Shown: positions 19,930 through 29,280, counted from the stretch's first letter. The stretch is DNA of 55,734 nt from Rubrivivax sp. (GCA_020848515.1 JADLIA010000058.1:1-55734); one strand, 5' to 3'. Notes: generated from the sequence alone by a model not told the origin. Numbers and translations are program-made.

Positions 19930-21230
19930 GGGGCACCCTCGCGCGGCGGCACGCCCGGGGGCGATGGAATGTCGCGCCAGCCGGCCAGGCGCCAGAAGTA
20001 CCAGCCGAAGTACGGCAGCATCACTGCCGAAACCGCCCAGGCGCCGCCCAGCAGCCCCCCCTGGCGCAGACCCAGCGCCAGCGCGGCCAGAAGCGCCAGC
20101 TGACCCAGCAGCGCCAGCCGAAACGCCCAGCGCTGGGCGCGCCAGGCCATGGTCACCACCGCCAGCGGCGCGGCAACGAAATGCGCCGCGATGTAGGGCG
20201 CCAGCGCACGCGCCAGCTCGCCCGCCTCGCGCCAGGGCGGGCCGAACACGCGCTCGAACAGCCACGGCCCGGCCAGCAGCAGCAGCGCCATCAGCCCCAG
20301 GGCCAGCGCCCCCAGCAGGGCCATCAGCCGGCGCACCAGGCGACGCGCGTCGTCGGCCCGGGCCGCCGCCAGGCGCGGGTACAGCGCCTGCGACACCGCC
20401 CCCCCCACCAGCGTGGCCGGCGCCTTCAGGTAGCGCAGCGCCAGGCCCCAGACGCCGGCCGCCGCCTCGCCCGACCAGGCCACCAGCAGCGCCACCGCCA
20501 GCGCGTCCTGCAGCAGGCCCAGCAGGGCGTGCGGCGTGTTGATGAGAGCAAAGTCGCGCTGCTGCCGCGCCACCGTCCGCATCTGCGTGCGCAGCGCGGC
20601 CGACGCCGGCACCAGCAGCGCCCGCCAGCCGCCGGCCGGCGCGGGCCGCCACAGCCCGCCGCAGGCCAGCAGCTGCGCCAGCAGCGGAGCCAGCGCCAGC
20701 GCCCAGGCGCCCTCGGCCCCGCTGGCCGCGCCGCGCCACAGGGCCCAGCCCAGCACCAGTTGCAGCGCCGCCGCGCCGCCGTAGTGCAGCACCCGGCTGG
20801 TGGCCAGGGCACCGAAACGCTGGGCCCGATTGGCCCACAGCATCAGCACCTGCAGCAGGCCGGCCGTGGCCAGCGCCGGCGCCAGCAGCACCGCCAGCGG
20901 CAAGGCGCCCAGCGCGTGCAGCGCCCAGCCCAGCGGCACGCCCAGCAGCACCGCCGCCAGCAGCAGTCGCAGCGCCAGCGCCAGCAGCGCGCGCGCCTCG
21001 TCGTCGCTGCGTGCCAGCGGCAGCGCCTGCTCATAGCGCAGACTGGCGGCCACCGCCAGCGCCGCCGCCACGGTGGCAAACTGGGTGTACAGGCCGAACG
21101 CTTCGGGCGTGAACAGGCGGGCGATGAACGGCCCCAGCAGCAGCGGCAGCAGCTGCGCCAGCGCGCCGCCGCCCAACAGGGTGAGCGTGGCCCGGGTCAG
21201 CGACGGCTGCGCGCCGGAGGCGGCCTTCAC
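19926..21230 (-). CDS. Polysaccharide flippase-type membrane protein (Wzx/MATE-like)
   Basis: 434 residues, almost entirely hydrophobic helices (about 12 can be counted). It starts with TRATLTLLGGGALAQLLPLLLGPFIARLFTPEAFGLYTQFATV, the N-terminal pattern of polysaccharide transporters. It would move lipid-linked oligosaccharide across the inner membrane. It is first in the operon and so sets its promoter in the 201-base divergent gap with lysS. No Wzy-type polymerase or O-antigen ligase is seen nearby. Confidence 0.88.
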   Translation of the reverse strand: MKAASGAQPSLTRATLTLLGGGALAQLLPLLLGPFIARLFTPEAFGLYTQFATVAAALAVAASLRYEQALPLARSDDEARALLALALRLLLAAVLLGVPLGWALHALGALPLAVLLAPALATAGLLQVLMLWANRAQRFGALATSRVLHYGGAAALQLVLGWALWRGAASGAEGAWALALAPLLAQLLACGGLWRPAPAGGWRALLVPASAALRTQMRTVARQQRDFALINTPHALLGLLQDALAVALLVAWSGEAAAGVWGLALRYLKAPATLVGGAVSQALYPRLAAARADDARRLVRRLMALLGALALGLMALLLLAGPWLFERVFGPPWREAGELARALAPYIAAHFVAAPLAVVTMAWRAQRWAFRLALLGQLALLAALALGLRQGGLLGGAWAVSAVMLPYFGWYFWRLAGWRDIPSPPGVPPREGAP

Positions 21231-21336
21231 CGCGGCGCTCCCAGGCCCGCCGGCGCCCGCGGGCAGGCGCCGGCAGGGGTGCGCGGGGTCGACGGGCGGA
21301 AACGGGTCAGCGGCAGGGTCACGGGCGGCGCGCGCC

Positions 21337-21342
21337 TAAAAT
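21337..21342 (+). promoter_or_regulatory. Possible -10 box of lysS
   Basis: TAAAAT lies about 90 bases before the lysS start, in the divergent gap. The -35 region is unconvincing. The opposite promoter for the polysaccharide operon was not identified. Confidence 0.35.
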
Positions 21343-21431
21343 AGACAGTTTCCCTCGACATCGGCAAGGGTCGCGGCGAATTATCGCTGCCGCCCATGCC
21401 CTGCTCGCGCCCCAGCCCTGCCCGACACGCC

Positions 21432-22994
21432 ATGAACCAGCCCGCAGCGCCCGCCGACCTGCAAGCCGCCGCTTCCGAACACGACGAAAACAAGCTGATC
21501 GCCGAGCGGCGCGACAAGCTGCGCGCCATCCGCGCCGTGCAGGCCGCCGGCGGGGCCGTGGCCTTTCCCAATGACTTCAAGCCAAAAGACCGCGCCTCGC
21601 AGCTCCAGCAAGCGCACGGCGCTATCGAAAAGGAAGTATTCGAGGCCGACCTGGCGGCCGGCCGCCAGCGGCACGCCAGCGTGGCCGGGCGCATGATGCT
21701 CAAGCGCGTGATGGGCAAGGCCAGTTTTGCCACCTTGCAGGACGCCACCGGCCGCATCCAGATCTACGTCGCGCGCGAAGCCGTCGGCGAGGCCGATTAC
21801 GAGGCCTTCAAGCACTGGGACCTGGGCGACATCGTGGCCTGCGAGGGCCACCTGTTCAAGACCCGCACCGGCGAGCTGTCGATCCACGCCACGCGCATCC
21901 GCCTGCTGACCAAGAGCCTGCGCCCGCTGCCCGACAAGTTCCACGGCGTGCAGGATCAGGAGCTGAAGTACCGTCAGCGCTACGTCGACCTGATCATGGA
22001 CGGCGAGGCGCGCACCCGCTTTGCTGCCCGCAGCGCCACCCTGTCGGCGATGCGCGCCTTCATGACAGGGCACGGCTTCATGGAGGTGGAAACGCCCATG
22101 CTCCACCCCATCCCCGGCGGTGCCAACGCCAAGCCCTTCGTGACGCACCACAACGCGCTGGACCAGCAGATGTTCCTGCGCATCGCGCCCGAGCTGTACT
22201 TGAAGCGCCTGATCGTGGGCGGCTTCGAGCGCGTGTTCGAGATCAACCGCAGCTTTCGCAACGAAGGCATCAGCGTGCGGCACAACCCCGAGTTCACGAT
22301 GATGGAGTTCTACGCCGCGTACTGGAACTACCAGGACCTGATGGACTTCACCGAGGCGCTGCTGCGCGACACCGCGCAACAGGCCACCGGCTCGCTGCAA
22401 CTGAGCTACCAGGGTCGGGCGGTGGACCTGAGCCAGCCGTTCCAGCGCATGACCATCCGTCAGGCGCTGCACACGCACACCGACATCGGCGCCCACGTCG
22501 ACGATGCGGCCGAGCTGATCCGACGCCTGAAAAAGCTCGGCCTGAGCGAGGACAAGGACCGCCTGAGCCAGCGCAGCCTGGCCAGCCTGCAGGTGATGTA
22601 CTTCGAGGAAGAGGTGGAGCAGCACCTGTGGCAGCCCACCTTCATCATGGAGCACCCGACCGAGATCAGCCCGCTGGCGCGCGCCAACGACCAGCGGCCC
22701 GAGGTGACCGAGCGCTTCGAGCTCTACATCACCGGCCGCGAGATGGCCAACGGTTTTTCCGAGCTGAACGACGCCGAAGACCAGGCGGCCCGCTTTGCCG
22801 CCCAGGCCAGCGCCAAGGACGCGGGCGACGAAGAGGCGATGTACTTCGACCAGGACTTCATCCGCGCGCTGGAATACGGCATGCCGCCCACCGGCGGCTG
22901 CGGCGTCGGCATCGACCGCTTCATGATGCTGCTGACCGACAGCCAGAGCATCCGTGACGTGATCCTGTTCCCGGCGCTGCGCCACGAGGCCTGA
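21432..22994 (+). CDS. lysS: Lysyl-tRNA synthetase, class II
   Basis: 520 residues. An N-terminal OB-fold anticodon domain ([21 protein letters not shown]) is followed by a class II core. Motif 2 is in [20 protein letters not shown] and motif 3 is [17 protein letters not shown] 21432 gives [11 protein letters not shown]; an upstream in-frame codon would add a 12-residue Pro/Arg-rich extension. It is transcribed away from the polysaccharide operon and has its own terminator. Confidence 0.97.
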   Translation: MNQPAAPADLQAAASEHDENKLIAERRDKLRAIRAVQAAGGAVAFPNDFKPKDRASQLQQAHGAIEKEVFEADLAAGRQRHASVAGRMMLKRVMGKASFATLQDATGRIQIYVAREAVGEADYEAFKHWDLGDIVACEGHLFKTRTGELSIHATRIRLLTKSLRPLPDKFHGVQDQELKYRQRYVDLIMDGEARTRFAARSATLSAMRAFMTGHGFMEVETPMLHPIPGGANAKPFVTHHNALDQQMFLRIAPELYLKRLIVGGFERVFEINRSFRNEGISVRHNPEFTMMEFYAAYWNYQDLMDFTEALLRDTAQQATGSLQLSYQGRAVDLSQPFQRMTIRQALHTHTDIGAHVDDAAELIRRLKKLGLSEDKDRLSQRSLASLQVMYFEEEVEQHLWQPTFIMEHPTEISPLARANDQRPEVTERFELYITGREMANGFSELNDAEDQAARFAAQASAKDAGDEEAMYFDQDFIRALEYGMPPTGGCGVGIDRFMMLLTDSQSIRDVILFPALRHEA

Positions 22995-23003
22995 ACAGCT
23001 GTG

Positions 23004-23028
23004 GGCGGGCCTCTCATGCCCGCCTTCT
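23004..23028 (+). terminator. Terminator after lysS
   Basis: A perfect 7-bp stem GGCGGGC (23004–23010) / GCCCGCC (23018–23024) with loop CTCTCAT, then TTCT. Confidence 0.6.
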
Positions 23029-23048
23029 GACCGGCCGAATCGTGGTCA

Positions 23049-23101
23049 GATCGGCATCCAGCGCTTACCCGGAAAGCGCAGGCAGCTATTGTTAATGTAG
23101 C
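23049..23101 (-). repeat. Dispersed palindromic element, copy 8
   Basis: On the minus strand GCTACATTAACAATAGCTG, then CCTGCGCTTTCC, a TAAGCGCTGG arm and ATGCCGAT. The main stem is CCAGCGCTT (23058–23066) / AAGCGCAGG (23074–23082). It lies between lysS and the small membrane-protein gene. Confidence 0.8.
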
Positions 23102-23116
23102 AACGGTGGAGGGGTT

Positions 23117-23518
23117 TCAGCGCCCCGGCGCGTCGCCGTCGGCGGCCGGCGCGGCCGGTACCTCGCGCCACGACACGTCCTGCACCGACGTCTGGGCACT
23201 GGCGGCGCCGGTGGCCTGGGCCGCGTCGGCGCGCGGCGTGCTGCTGGCGGGCGACGGCGACCAGCGGCTGCGCGTCACCTCGCGCGTCATGTCGCGGTAG
23301 CGGCGCCACAGCAGGGTCACCGTGGCCGGCCGGCCGGTGAACAGGCTGCCCACCAGGCTGACCACCACCATCACCACCAGCCAGATCAGCAGACTGAGGG
23401 CAAACACCGCCCCCAGCGCGGCCAGCATCAGCCACACCAGCGCGCCCAGCACGCGCGCCAGCAGACCGTCGGCGCCGCCGCTGACCGGAGCGGGTGGAGG
23501 CAGGGAGTGAAAGAACAT
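23117..23518 (-). CDS. Small membrane protein of unknown function
   Basis: About 133 residues from ATG 23518 (or 136 from ATG 23527). A Pro-rich N-terminus is followed by a long hydrophobic stretch (about 22–63) able to form two membrane helices. Then come a basic segment (RRYRDMTREVTRSR) and an Ala/Ser-rich, probably disordered C-terminus. I do not recognise a domain. Opposite strand to both neighbours, and not obviously part of the pst cluster although it faces its promoter. Confidence 0.55.
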   Translation of the reverse strand: MFFHSLPPPAPVSGGADGLLARVLGALVWLMLAALGAVFALSLLIWLVVMVVVSLVGSLFTGRPATVTLLWRRYRDMTREVTRSRWSPSPASSTPRADAAQATGAASAQTSVQDVSWREVPAAPAADGDAPGR

Positions 23519-23624
23519 GCGTGTCATGTTACCCCTGATCGTCGCGAACCCCGAAAGTTCGCTCCAGCAGGCCTTCTGGCGTCACGGACAAGCGGCGGCC
23601 AGGGTGCGACCAGCCCCGCCAGGG

Positions 23625-23676
23625 CTGTCAGGGCTGTCAGGGCTGTCACAGCGCCGTCACACAAGCTTTCTAGAGT
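23625..23676 (+). promoter_or_regulatory. Pho box and -10 of the pst operon
   Basis: CTGTCAC (23643–23649), AGCG, CCGTCAC (23654–23660) is a clean PhoB site: two 7-mers at 11-base spacing. Ten bases later comes TAGAGT (23671–23676), the expected place for the -10 of a PhoB-activated promoter. Two further CTGTCA copies lie upstream at 23625 and 23634, but at 9-base spacing. The operon encodes PhoB itself, so phosphate starvation should autoactivate it. Confidence 0.8.
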
Positions 23677-23717
23677 TCAAGGCGTGGTCTGTTTCAACAC
23701 TCTGAAGGTCTGAACCA

Positions 23718-24776
23718 ATGAATCAACTTGCAATCCGCGCGCTGATGGGCAGCGTGCTTGCGGCCGCCGTCATCGCTCCCGCGTGGGCCCAGCTGGAGGC
23801 CACCGGCGCCGGCGCCAGCTTTCCCGCGCCGCTGTACTCCAAGTGGGCGGCCGACTACCACAAGGCCACCGGCGTGAAGATCAACTACCAGTCTGTGGGC
23901 TCGAGCGCGGGCGTCAAGCAGATCGATGCCAAGACCGTGGACTTCGGCGCCTCCGACGCCCCGCTGACCGATGAGGAACTGGCCAAGAAGGGCCTGCTGC
24001 AGTTCCCCACCGTGGTCGGTGGCGTGATTCCGGTGGTCAACATCGCGGGCATCAAGGCCGGCGAGCTCAAGCTCTCGGGCGCCGTGCTCGGCGACATCTA
24101 CCTGGGCAAGATCACCAAGTGGAATGACCCGGCGATCACCGCGCTCAACCCCGGCGTCAAGCTGCCCGACGCAACGATAGCCCCCGTGCGCCGCGCCGAC
24201 GGCTCGGGCACGACCAACGCCTTCACCAACTACCTGAGCCAGGTCAACCCCGAGTGGAAGGCCAAGGTCGGCGAGGGCACGGCCGTCAACTGGCCCACGG
24301 GCGCGGGCGGCAAGGGCAACGAGGGCGTGGCCGCCTTCGTGGGCCGCCTGCCCAACTCCATCGGCTACGTGGAGTACGCCTACGTCAAGCAGAACAAGAT
24401 GAACTACGTGCAGCTGCAGAACGCGGCCGGCAAGTTCGTGAGCCCGGGCGACGCCAACTTCAAGGCCGCGGCCGCGGGCGCGGACTGGTCGCGCTCGTTC
24501 TACCAGGTGCTCAACAACAAGCCGGGCGATGCCTCCTGGCCCATCACCAGCGCCACCTACATCCTGATGCACAAGAACCAGGACAAGCCGGCGCAGGCGG
24601 CCACGGTGCTCAAGTTCTTCGAATGGGCCTACCAGAACGGCGACGCCACGGCCGACGCGCTGGACTATGTGCCCATGCCCGCCAGCGTCAAGGAGCTGAT
24701 CTACAAGTCCTGGGGCCAGATCAAGGACGGCGCGGGCAAGCCGGTCGCACCGATGGCACCGGTGGCGCTGAAGTAG
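23718..24776 (+). CDS. pstS: Phosphate ABC transporter substrate-binding protein
   Basis: 352 residues with a cleavable signal peptide (cleavage near AWA-QLE, about residue 24). The mature start [21 protein letters not shown] is the family signature. Phosphate-contacting stretches [20 protein letters not shown] and [10 protein letters not shown] are present. It acts in the periplasm, delivering Pi to PstCAB. It is the first gene behind the Pho box. A 200-base gap with a GC-rich double hairpin separates it from pstC. Confidence 0.96.
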   Translation: MNQLAIRALMGSVLAAAVIAPAWAQLEATGAGASFPAPLYSKWAADYHKATGVKINYQSVGSSAGVKQIDAKTVDFGASDAPLTDEELAKKGLLQFPTVVGGVIPVVNIAGIKAGELKLSGAVLGDIYLGKITKWNDPAITALNPGVKLPDATIAPVRRADGSGTTNAFTNYLSQVNPEWKAKVGEGTAVNWPTGAGGKGNEGVAAFVGRLPNSIGYVEYAYVKQNKMNYVQLQNAAGKFVSPGDANFKAAAAGADWSRSFYQVLNNKPGDASWPITSATYILMHKNQDKPAQAATVLKFFEWAYQNGDATADALDYVPMPASVKELIYKSWGQIKDGAGKPVAPMAPVALK

Positions 24777-24791
24777 GCGCTATTGGCATGG

Positions 24792-24907
24792 CTCCTTCCC
24801 CCTCTGGGGGAAGGCGGGGATGGGGGCTTTCGGGCCGCGGCCTGAACGACAGCTTTCAGCCAAGCGCCGCTGGCCCCCACCCCTGCCCTCCCCCAAAGGG
24901 GGAGGGA
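24792..24907. repeat. GC-rich double-hairpin element, copy 1 (pstS–pstC gap)
   Basis: Two hairpins face each other: CCTTCCCCC (24794–24802) / GGGGGAAGG (24806–24814), and CCCTCCCCC (24886–24894) / GGGGGAGGG (24898–24906). The flanks GGCGGGGATGGGGGC and GCCCCCACCCCTGCC are also mutually complementary, so the whole unit can fold as one large inverted repeat. This resembles REP/BIME-type elements seen in many proteobacteria. Confidence 0.75.
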
Positions 24908-24976
24908 GTAAAGACAAAGCACAGACTGAAATAATCCGCGGGCGGCGGGCGCCCCCATCGTGCCCGCCGCCGCACC

Positions 24977-26026
24977 ATGCAAGACCACAAAGGCATTCCC
25001 GTGTCCATTACGCTGACCGCTCCCCCCATGCCGCAGCCGGTGCGGCAGTCCGGCTCCGGCCAGACCCTGCCCCCCGCGCGCGGGCCGGTGCTCTCCAACA
25101 GCATGGCCGACCGCCTCTTCGCCTGGCTCGCACGATCGGCCGCATTGCTCACGCTGGCCACGCTGCTGGGCATATTGATTTCCCTCGTGGTGGGGGCGTG
25201 GCCCTCCATCACCACCTATGGCCTGGGCTTTCTCACGAGCAGCGCCTGGGACCCCGTGCAGAACGACTACGGCGGCCTGGTGATGATCTACGGCACGCTG
25301 GCCACCTCGGCCATAGCCCTCTTCATCGCCGTGCCCGTGAGCTTCGGCATCGCCCTGTTCCTCACCGAGCTGTCCCCGGCCTGGCTCAAGCGCCCGCTGG
25401 GCACGGCCATCGAGCTGCTGGCCGCCGTGCCCTCCATCGTCTATGGCATGTGGGGGCTGATGGTGTTCGGCCCGCTGCTGGCCACCTGGGTGCAGCAGCC
25501 GCTGCAGAGCCTGCTCTCGGGCGTGCCCTGGCTGGGCGCGCTGGTCTCTGGCCCGCCCGTGGGCATAGGCATTCTGTCGGCCGGCATCATCCTCGCGATC
25601 ATGATCATTCCGTTCATCGCCTCGGTCATGCGCGATGTGTTCGAGGTGACTCCGGCGCTGCTCAAGGAATCGGCCTACGGCCTGGGCGCCACGACCTGGG
25701 AGGTGATCTGGAAGGTCGTCCTGCCCTACACCAAGGCCGGCGTGCTCGGCGGCATCATGCTCGGCCTGGGCCGCGCCCTCGGTGAGACCATGGCCGTGAC
25801 CTTTGTGATTGGCAACATGAACCAGCTCGCCTCGCTGTCGGTGTTCGAGGCCGCCAACAGCATCACCTCGGCCCTGGCCAACGAGTTCGCCGAGGCCGGC
25901 GAGGGCCTGCACCAGGCGTCGCTGATCTATCTGGGCCTGGTGCTGTTCTTCATCACCTTCGTGGTGCTGTCGGCCTCCAAGCTGTTGCTGAGCCGCCTGC
26001 AGAAGGCCGAAGGAGCACGCGCATGA
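24977..26026 (+). CDS. pstC: Phosphate ABC transporter permease PstC
   Basis: 349 residues with about six membrane helices. The family segments [18 protein letters not shown] and [12 protein letters not shown] are present, as is the cytoplasmic EAA-type loop [21 protein letters not shown] … [17 protein letters not shown] that docks on PstB. ATG 24977 gives a longish N-terminal tail; a GTG at about 25001 (VSITLTAP) would also work. It overlaps pstA by four bases. Confidence 0.95.
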   Translation: MQDHKGIPVSITLTAPPMPQPVRQSGSGQTLPPARGPVLSNSMADRLFAWLARSAALLTLATLLGILISLVVGAWPSITTYGLGFLTSSAWDPVQNDYGGLVMIYGTLATSAIALFIAVPVSFGIALFLTELSPAWLKRPLGTAIELLAAVPSIVYGMWGLMVFGPLLATWVQQPLQSLLSGVPWLGALVSGPPVGIGILSAGIILAIMIIPFIASVMRDVFEVTPALLKESAYGLGATTWEVIWKVVLPYTKAGVLGGIMLGLGRALGETMAVTFVIGNMNQLASLSVFEAANSITSALANEFAEAGEGLHQASLIYLGLVLFFITFVVLSASKLLLSRLQKAEGARA

Positions 26027-26913
26027 ACGCCGCCACCACGTCACAAAAATTGCTGAGCCGGGCCGCACTGGAGCAGGCACGCGGCCGGCGCTACGCGGCG
26101 CGCAAGCGCGTGAACCAGGTGGCGCTGACGCTGTCGCTCGCCGCCATGGCCTTCGGCGTGTTCTGGCTGGTGTGGATTCTGTGGGAGACGCTGCGCCTGG
26201 GCCTGGGTGGCCTGTCGCTGTCACTGTTCACCGAGATGACGCCCCCGCCCAACGAGGCCGGCGGCCTGGCCAACGCGCTCTACGGCTCGTTCATGATGGT
26301 GCTGCTGGCCACCTTCGTGGGCACGCCCGTCGGCATTCTGGCCGGCATCTACCTGGCCGAGTATGGCAAGCGCGGCTGGCTGGCGCCGGCCACGCGCTTC
26401 GTCAACGACATCCTGCTGTCGGCGCCCTCCATCGTCATCGGCCTGTTCGTCTACACGGTGGTCGTGGTGCGCTTCAAGAGCTTCTCCGGCTGGGCCGGCG
26501 TCGTGGCCCTGGCGCTCATCGTCGTGCCCGTGGTCATCCGCACGACGGAGAACATGCTGCTGCTCGTGCCCGCCAGCCTGCGCGAGGCCGCCTACGCCCT
26601 GGGCACGCCGAAGTGGAAGGTCATCACCATGGTGACGCTGCGCGCCGCCCGCGCCGGCGTGATCACCGGAGTGCTGCTGGCCGTGGCGCGCATCGCGGGC
26701 GAGACTGCGCCGCTCTTGTTCACCGCGCTGAACAACCAGTTCTGGAGCGGCGACATGTCCAAGCCGCTGGCCAACCTGCCCGTGACCATCTTCAAGTTCG
26801 CCATGAGCCCCTACGAGAACTGGCAACAGCTCGCCTGGGCGGCCGTGTTCCTCATCACCGTCGCGGTGCTGGGCCTGAACATCCTGGCGCGCGTGCTGAC
26901 CCGTCAAAAGTAA
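26023..26913 (+). CDS. pstA: Phosphate ABC transporter permease PstA
   Basis: 296 residues, about six helices. It shows [20 protein letters not shown], typical of PstA, and the cytoplasmic loop [49 protein letters not shown]. Its ATG overlaps the pstC stop (ATGA), consistent with one-to-one assembly of the PstC–PstA pair. pstB follows after 24 bases. Confidence 0.96.
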   Translation: MNAATTSQKLLSRAALEQARGRRYAARKRVNQVALTLSLAAMAFGVFWLVWILWETLRLGLGGLSLSLFTEMTPPPNEAGGLANALYGSFMMVLLATFVGTPVGILAGIYLAEYGKRGWLAPATRFVNDILLSAPSIVIGLFVYTVVVVRFKSFSGWAGVVALALIVVPVVIRTTENMLLLVPASLREAAYALGTPKWKVITMVTLRAARAGVITGVLLAVARIAGETAPLLFTALNNQFWSGDMSKPLANLPVTIFKFAMSPYENWQQLAWAAVFLITVAVLGLNILARVLTRQK

Positions 26914-26937
26914 CCCCTTCTTTTCCGGAAGACATTC

Positions 26938-27717
26938 ATGCCCCCCACCTCCCACCCCGCCGTGCCCTCCAAGATCGCGGTGCGTGACCTGAACTTCTAT
27001 TACGGCAAGTTCCACGCGCTCAAGGGCATCAACCTGGACATCCCCGAGAAGAAGGTCACGGCCTTCATCGGGCCATCGGGCTGCGGCAAGTCCACGCTCC
27101 TGCGCACCTTCAACCGCATGTTCGAGCTCTACCCCGAGCAGCGCGCCGAGGGCCAGATCGTGCTGGACGGCGAGAACCTGCTGCAGTCCAAGCAGGACGT
27201 GGCGCTGATCCGTGCCAAGGTCGGCATGGTGTTCCAGAAGCCCACGCCGTTCCCGATGTCGATCTACGACAACATCGCCTTCGGCGTGAAGCTGTTCGAG
27301 AACCTGAACGCATCCGACATGGACGAGCGCGTCGAATGGGCGCTCAGAAAGGCCGCGCTGTGGAACGAGGTCAAGGACAAGCTCACGCAAAGCGGCGCGG
27401 GCCTGTCGGGCGGCCAACAGCAGCGCCTGTGCATCGCGCGCGGCATTGCCGTGCTGCCCGAGGTGCTGCTGCTCGACGAACCCTGCTCGGCGCTGGACCC
27501 AATCTCCACGGCCAAGATCGAGGAGCTGATCGCCGAGCTCAAGAACGACTACACCGTCGTCATCGTCACGCACAACATGCAGCAGGCAGCGCGCTGCAGC
27601 GACTACACGGCCTACATGTACCTGGGTGACCTCGTGGAGTTCGGTGCCACCGAGCAGATGTTCTTCAAGCCCGAGCGCAAGGAAACGGAAGACTACATCA
27701 CGGGCCGCTTTGGCTGA
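26938..27717 (+). CDS. pstB: Phosphate ABC transporter ATPase
   Basis: 259 residues. Walker [10 protein letters not shown] (45–53), Q-loop in [18 protein letters not shown], signature [14 protein letters not shown] and Walker [14 protein letters not shown] are all intact, followed by the switch His in [13 protein letters not shown]. It energises Pi import and relays Pi status to PhoR through PhoU. Confidence 0.98.
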   Translation: MPPTSHPAVPSKIAVRDLNFYYGKFHALKGINLDIPEKKVTAFIGPSGCGKSTLLRTFNRMFELYPEQRAEGQIVLDGENLLQSKQDVALIRAKVGMVFQKPTPFPMSIYDNIAFGVKLFENLNASDMDERVEWALRKAALWNEVKDKLTQSGAGLSGGQQQRLCIARGIAVLPEVLLLDEPCSALDPISTAKIEELIAELKNDYTVVIVTHNMQQAARCSDYTAYMYLGDLVEFGATEQMFFKPERKETEDYITGRFG

Positions 27718-27727
27718 CAGCGGAACT

Positions 27728-27821
27728 CCCTCTCCCGCGTGCGGGAGAGGGCGGGGGTGAGGGTCTCGGCAAGAGGCGCTGCACCCCCTCACCCCCACCC
27801 TCTCCCCCAAGGGGGCGAGGG
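27728..27821. repeat. GC-rich double-hairpin element, copy 2 (pstB–phoU gap)
   Basis: CCCTCTCCCGC (27728–27738) / GCGGGAGAGGG (27741–27751) is a perfect 11-bp stem with a two-base loop. CCCTCTCCCCC (27798–27808) / GGGGGCGAGGG (27811–27821) has one mismatch. The inner flanks GGGGGTGAGGG and CCCCCTCACCCCC are complementary. Same architecture as the copy at 24792–24907. Confidence 0.75.
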
Positions 27822-27838
27822 AGTCAAGAAAGAACACC

Positions 27839-28540
27839 ATGACAGACAAACATCTCTCCACCCAGTTCGACAGCGAACTCAACCAGGTCTCGGCCCGCGT
27901 GATGGAGCTCGGCGGCCTGGTCGAATCGCAGATCCGCGAGGCGATTTCCGCGCTCTCGCACTTCAGCCTGGAGGCCGCCGCGCAGGTCGAGTCCATCGAA
28001 AGCCGCGTCAACCAGATGGAGGTGGACATCGACCACGAGCTCATCACCATCATCGCGCGGCGCCAGCCCACGGCGCGCGACCTGCGCCTGCTGATGGCCT
28101 TCTCCAAGGCCACGGCCAACCTCGAGCGCATGGGCGACGAGGCCGCACGCATGGCGCGCATGGTGCGCTCCATCATCGAAAGCGGCGCGGCGCGCTCGCT
28201 GCCGAGCTCCGACCTGCGCGTGGCGGCCGACCTGGCCTCGGGCCTGCTGCGCAAGGCGCTCGATTCGTTCGCGCGCCTGGACGTGAAGGCCGCGGTCGCC
28301 ATCCTCAAGGAGGACGACCTCATCGACCGCGAGTTCGACGGCTTCGTGCGCAAGCTCATCACCTACATGATGGAGGACGCGCGCACCATCTCGGCCAGCC
28401 TCGACCTGCTGTTCCTGGCCAAGGCCATAGAGCGCATCGGCGACCATTCCAAGAACATCGCCGAGCTCATCATCTACCTCGTCGAGGGCAAGGACGTGCG
28501 CCACCGCCCCGTCGCCGACATCGAATCCACCATCCAATGA
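27839..28540 (+). CDS. phoU: Phosphate signalling protein PhoU
   Basis: 233 residues, all-alpha, two PhoU repeats. The metal-binding E/DxxxD pattern is visible in ATANLERMGDEAARMARM (first repeat) and KAIERIGDHSKNIAELIIYLVEG (second repeat). It represses the Pho response when phosphate is ample, by linking PstSCAB to PhoR. Its stop overlaps the phoB ATG (ATGA). Confidence 0.96.
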   Translation: MTDKHLSTQFDSELNQVSARVMELGGLVESQIREAISALSHFSLEAAAQVESIESRVNQMEVDIDHELITIIARRQPTARDLRLLMAFSKATANLERMGDEAARMARMVRSIIESGAARSLPSSDLRVAADLASGLLRKALDSFARLDVKAAVAILKEDDLIDREFDGFVRKLITYMMEDARTISASLDLLFLAKAIERIGDHSKNIAELIIYLVEGKDVRHRPVADIESTIQ

Positions 28541-29256
28541 GAAAGCTGCCCACGATCCTGATCGTCGAGGACGAGCCGGCGATTGCCGAGCTGATTTCCG
28601 TGAACCTGCGCCACAACGGCTTCGCGCCCATCTGGGCCGAGGACGGCGACAGCGCCCAGCGCGAGCTCGATGCCGTGCTGCCCGACATGATCCTGCTCGA
28701 CTGGATGCTGCCGGGCCAAAGCGGCCTGGAGCTGTCGCGCAAATGGCGCGGCCACCCGCGCACGCGCGCCGTGCCCATCATCATGCTGACCGCGCGCGGC
28801 GACGAGCCAGACAAGATCGCCGGCCTGGACGCGGGCGCCGACGACTACATCACCAAGCCGTTCTCCACCCAGGAAATGCTCGCGCGCATCCGCGCCGTGC
28901 TGCGTCGGCGCGCGCCCGAGCACAGCGGCGAGAGCGTGGCCATCGGCGCGCTCTCGCTCGACCCGGCCACGCACCGCGTGAGCCACGCGGGCCAGCCGCT
29001 CAAGCTCGGCCCCACCGAGTTCAAGCTGCTGCACTACCTGATGCGCAACGCCGAGCGCGTGCACAGCCGCGGCCAGCTGCTCGACAAGGTCTGGGGCGAC
29101 CATGTCTACATCGAGGAGCGCACCGTGGACGTGCACGTCAAGCGCCTGCGCGAGGCCCTGGGCGACGCCGCCACCATGGTCGAGACCGTGCGCGGCGCGG
29201 GTTATCGGCTGACGGCCCAGCCAGACGCTAGCAAATCCATAGCTTCCGGCGCTTGA
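28537..29256 (+). CDS. phoB: Phosphate regulon response regulator PhoB
   Basis: 239 residues. The receiver domain (about 6–122) has acidic pocket Glu11/Asp12, phospho-acceptor Asp55 in LLDWMLPG and the Lys of TKPFS. The winged-helix DNA-binding domain (about 135–228) has GPTEFKLLHYLM, RTVDVHVKRLR and VRGAGYRLT. It should bind the box at 23643–23660. The last eight or so residues (…SKSIASGA) and the stop codon come from a copy of the dispersed palindromic element, replacing the usual short tail. Confidence 0.96.
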   Translation: MRKLPTILIVEDEPAIAELISVNLRHNGFAPIWAEDGDSAQRELDAVLPDMILLDWMLPGQSGLELSRKWRGHPRTRAVPIIMLTARGDEPDKIAGLDAGADDYITKPFSTQEMLARIRAVLRRRAPEHSGESVAIGALSLDPATHRVSHAGQPLKLGPTEFKLLHYLMRNAERVHSRGQLLDKVWGDHVYIEERTVDVHVKRLREALGDAATMVETVRGAGYRLTAQPDASKSIASGA

Positions 29257-29280
29257 TGCGCCTGCGCTGGAGCCCGATTT
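29228..29280 (+). repeat. Dispersed palindromic element, copy 9, forming the 3' end of phoB
   Basis: CCATAGCTTCCGGCGCTTG, ATGCG, then CCTGCGCTGGAGCCCGATTT. The phoB TGA (29254–29256) lies inside the GCGCTTGA part of the element, and the second arm extends past the stop toward phoR. Confidence 0.8.

Noticed and set aside
21601-21650. Sequence in lysS and a second in yceD (50365–50395) reminiscent of the palindromic element
   Set aside because: They keep only fragments of the core and no second arm; chance similarity in GC-rich coding DNA is likely.
23507-23713. 68-codon plus-strand frame ending just before pstS
   Set aside because: It overlaps the Pho box and promoter of pstS, and has no ribosome binding site or domain character.
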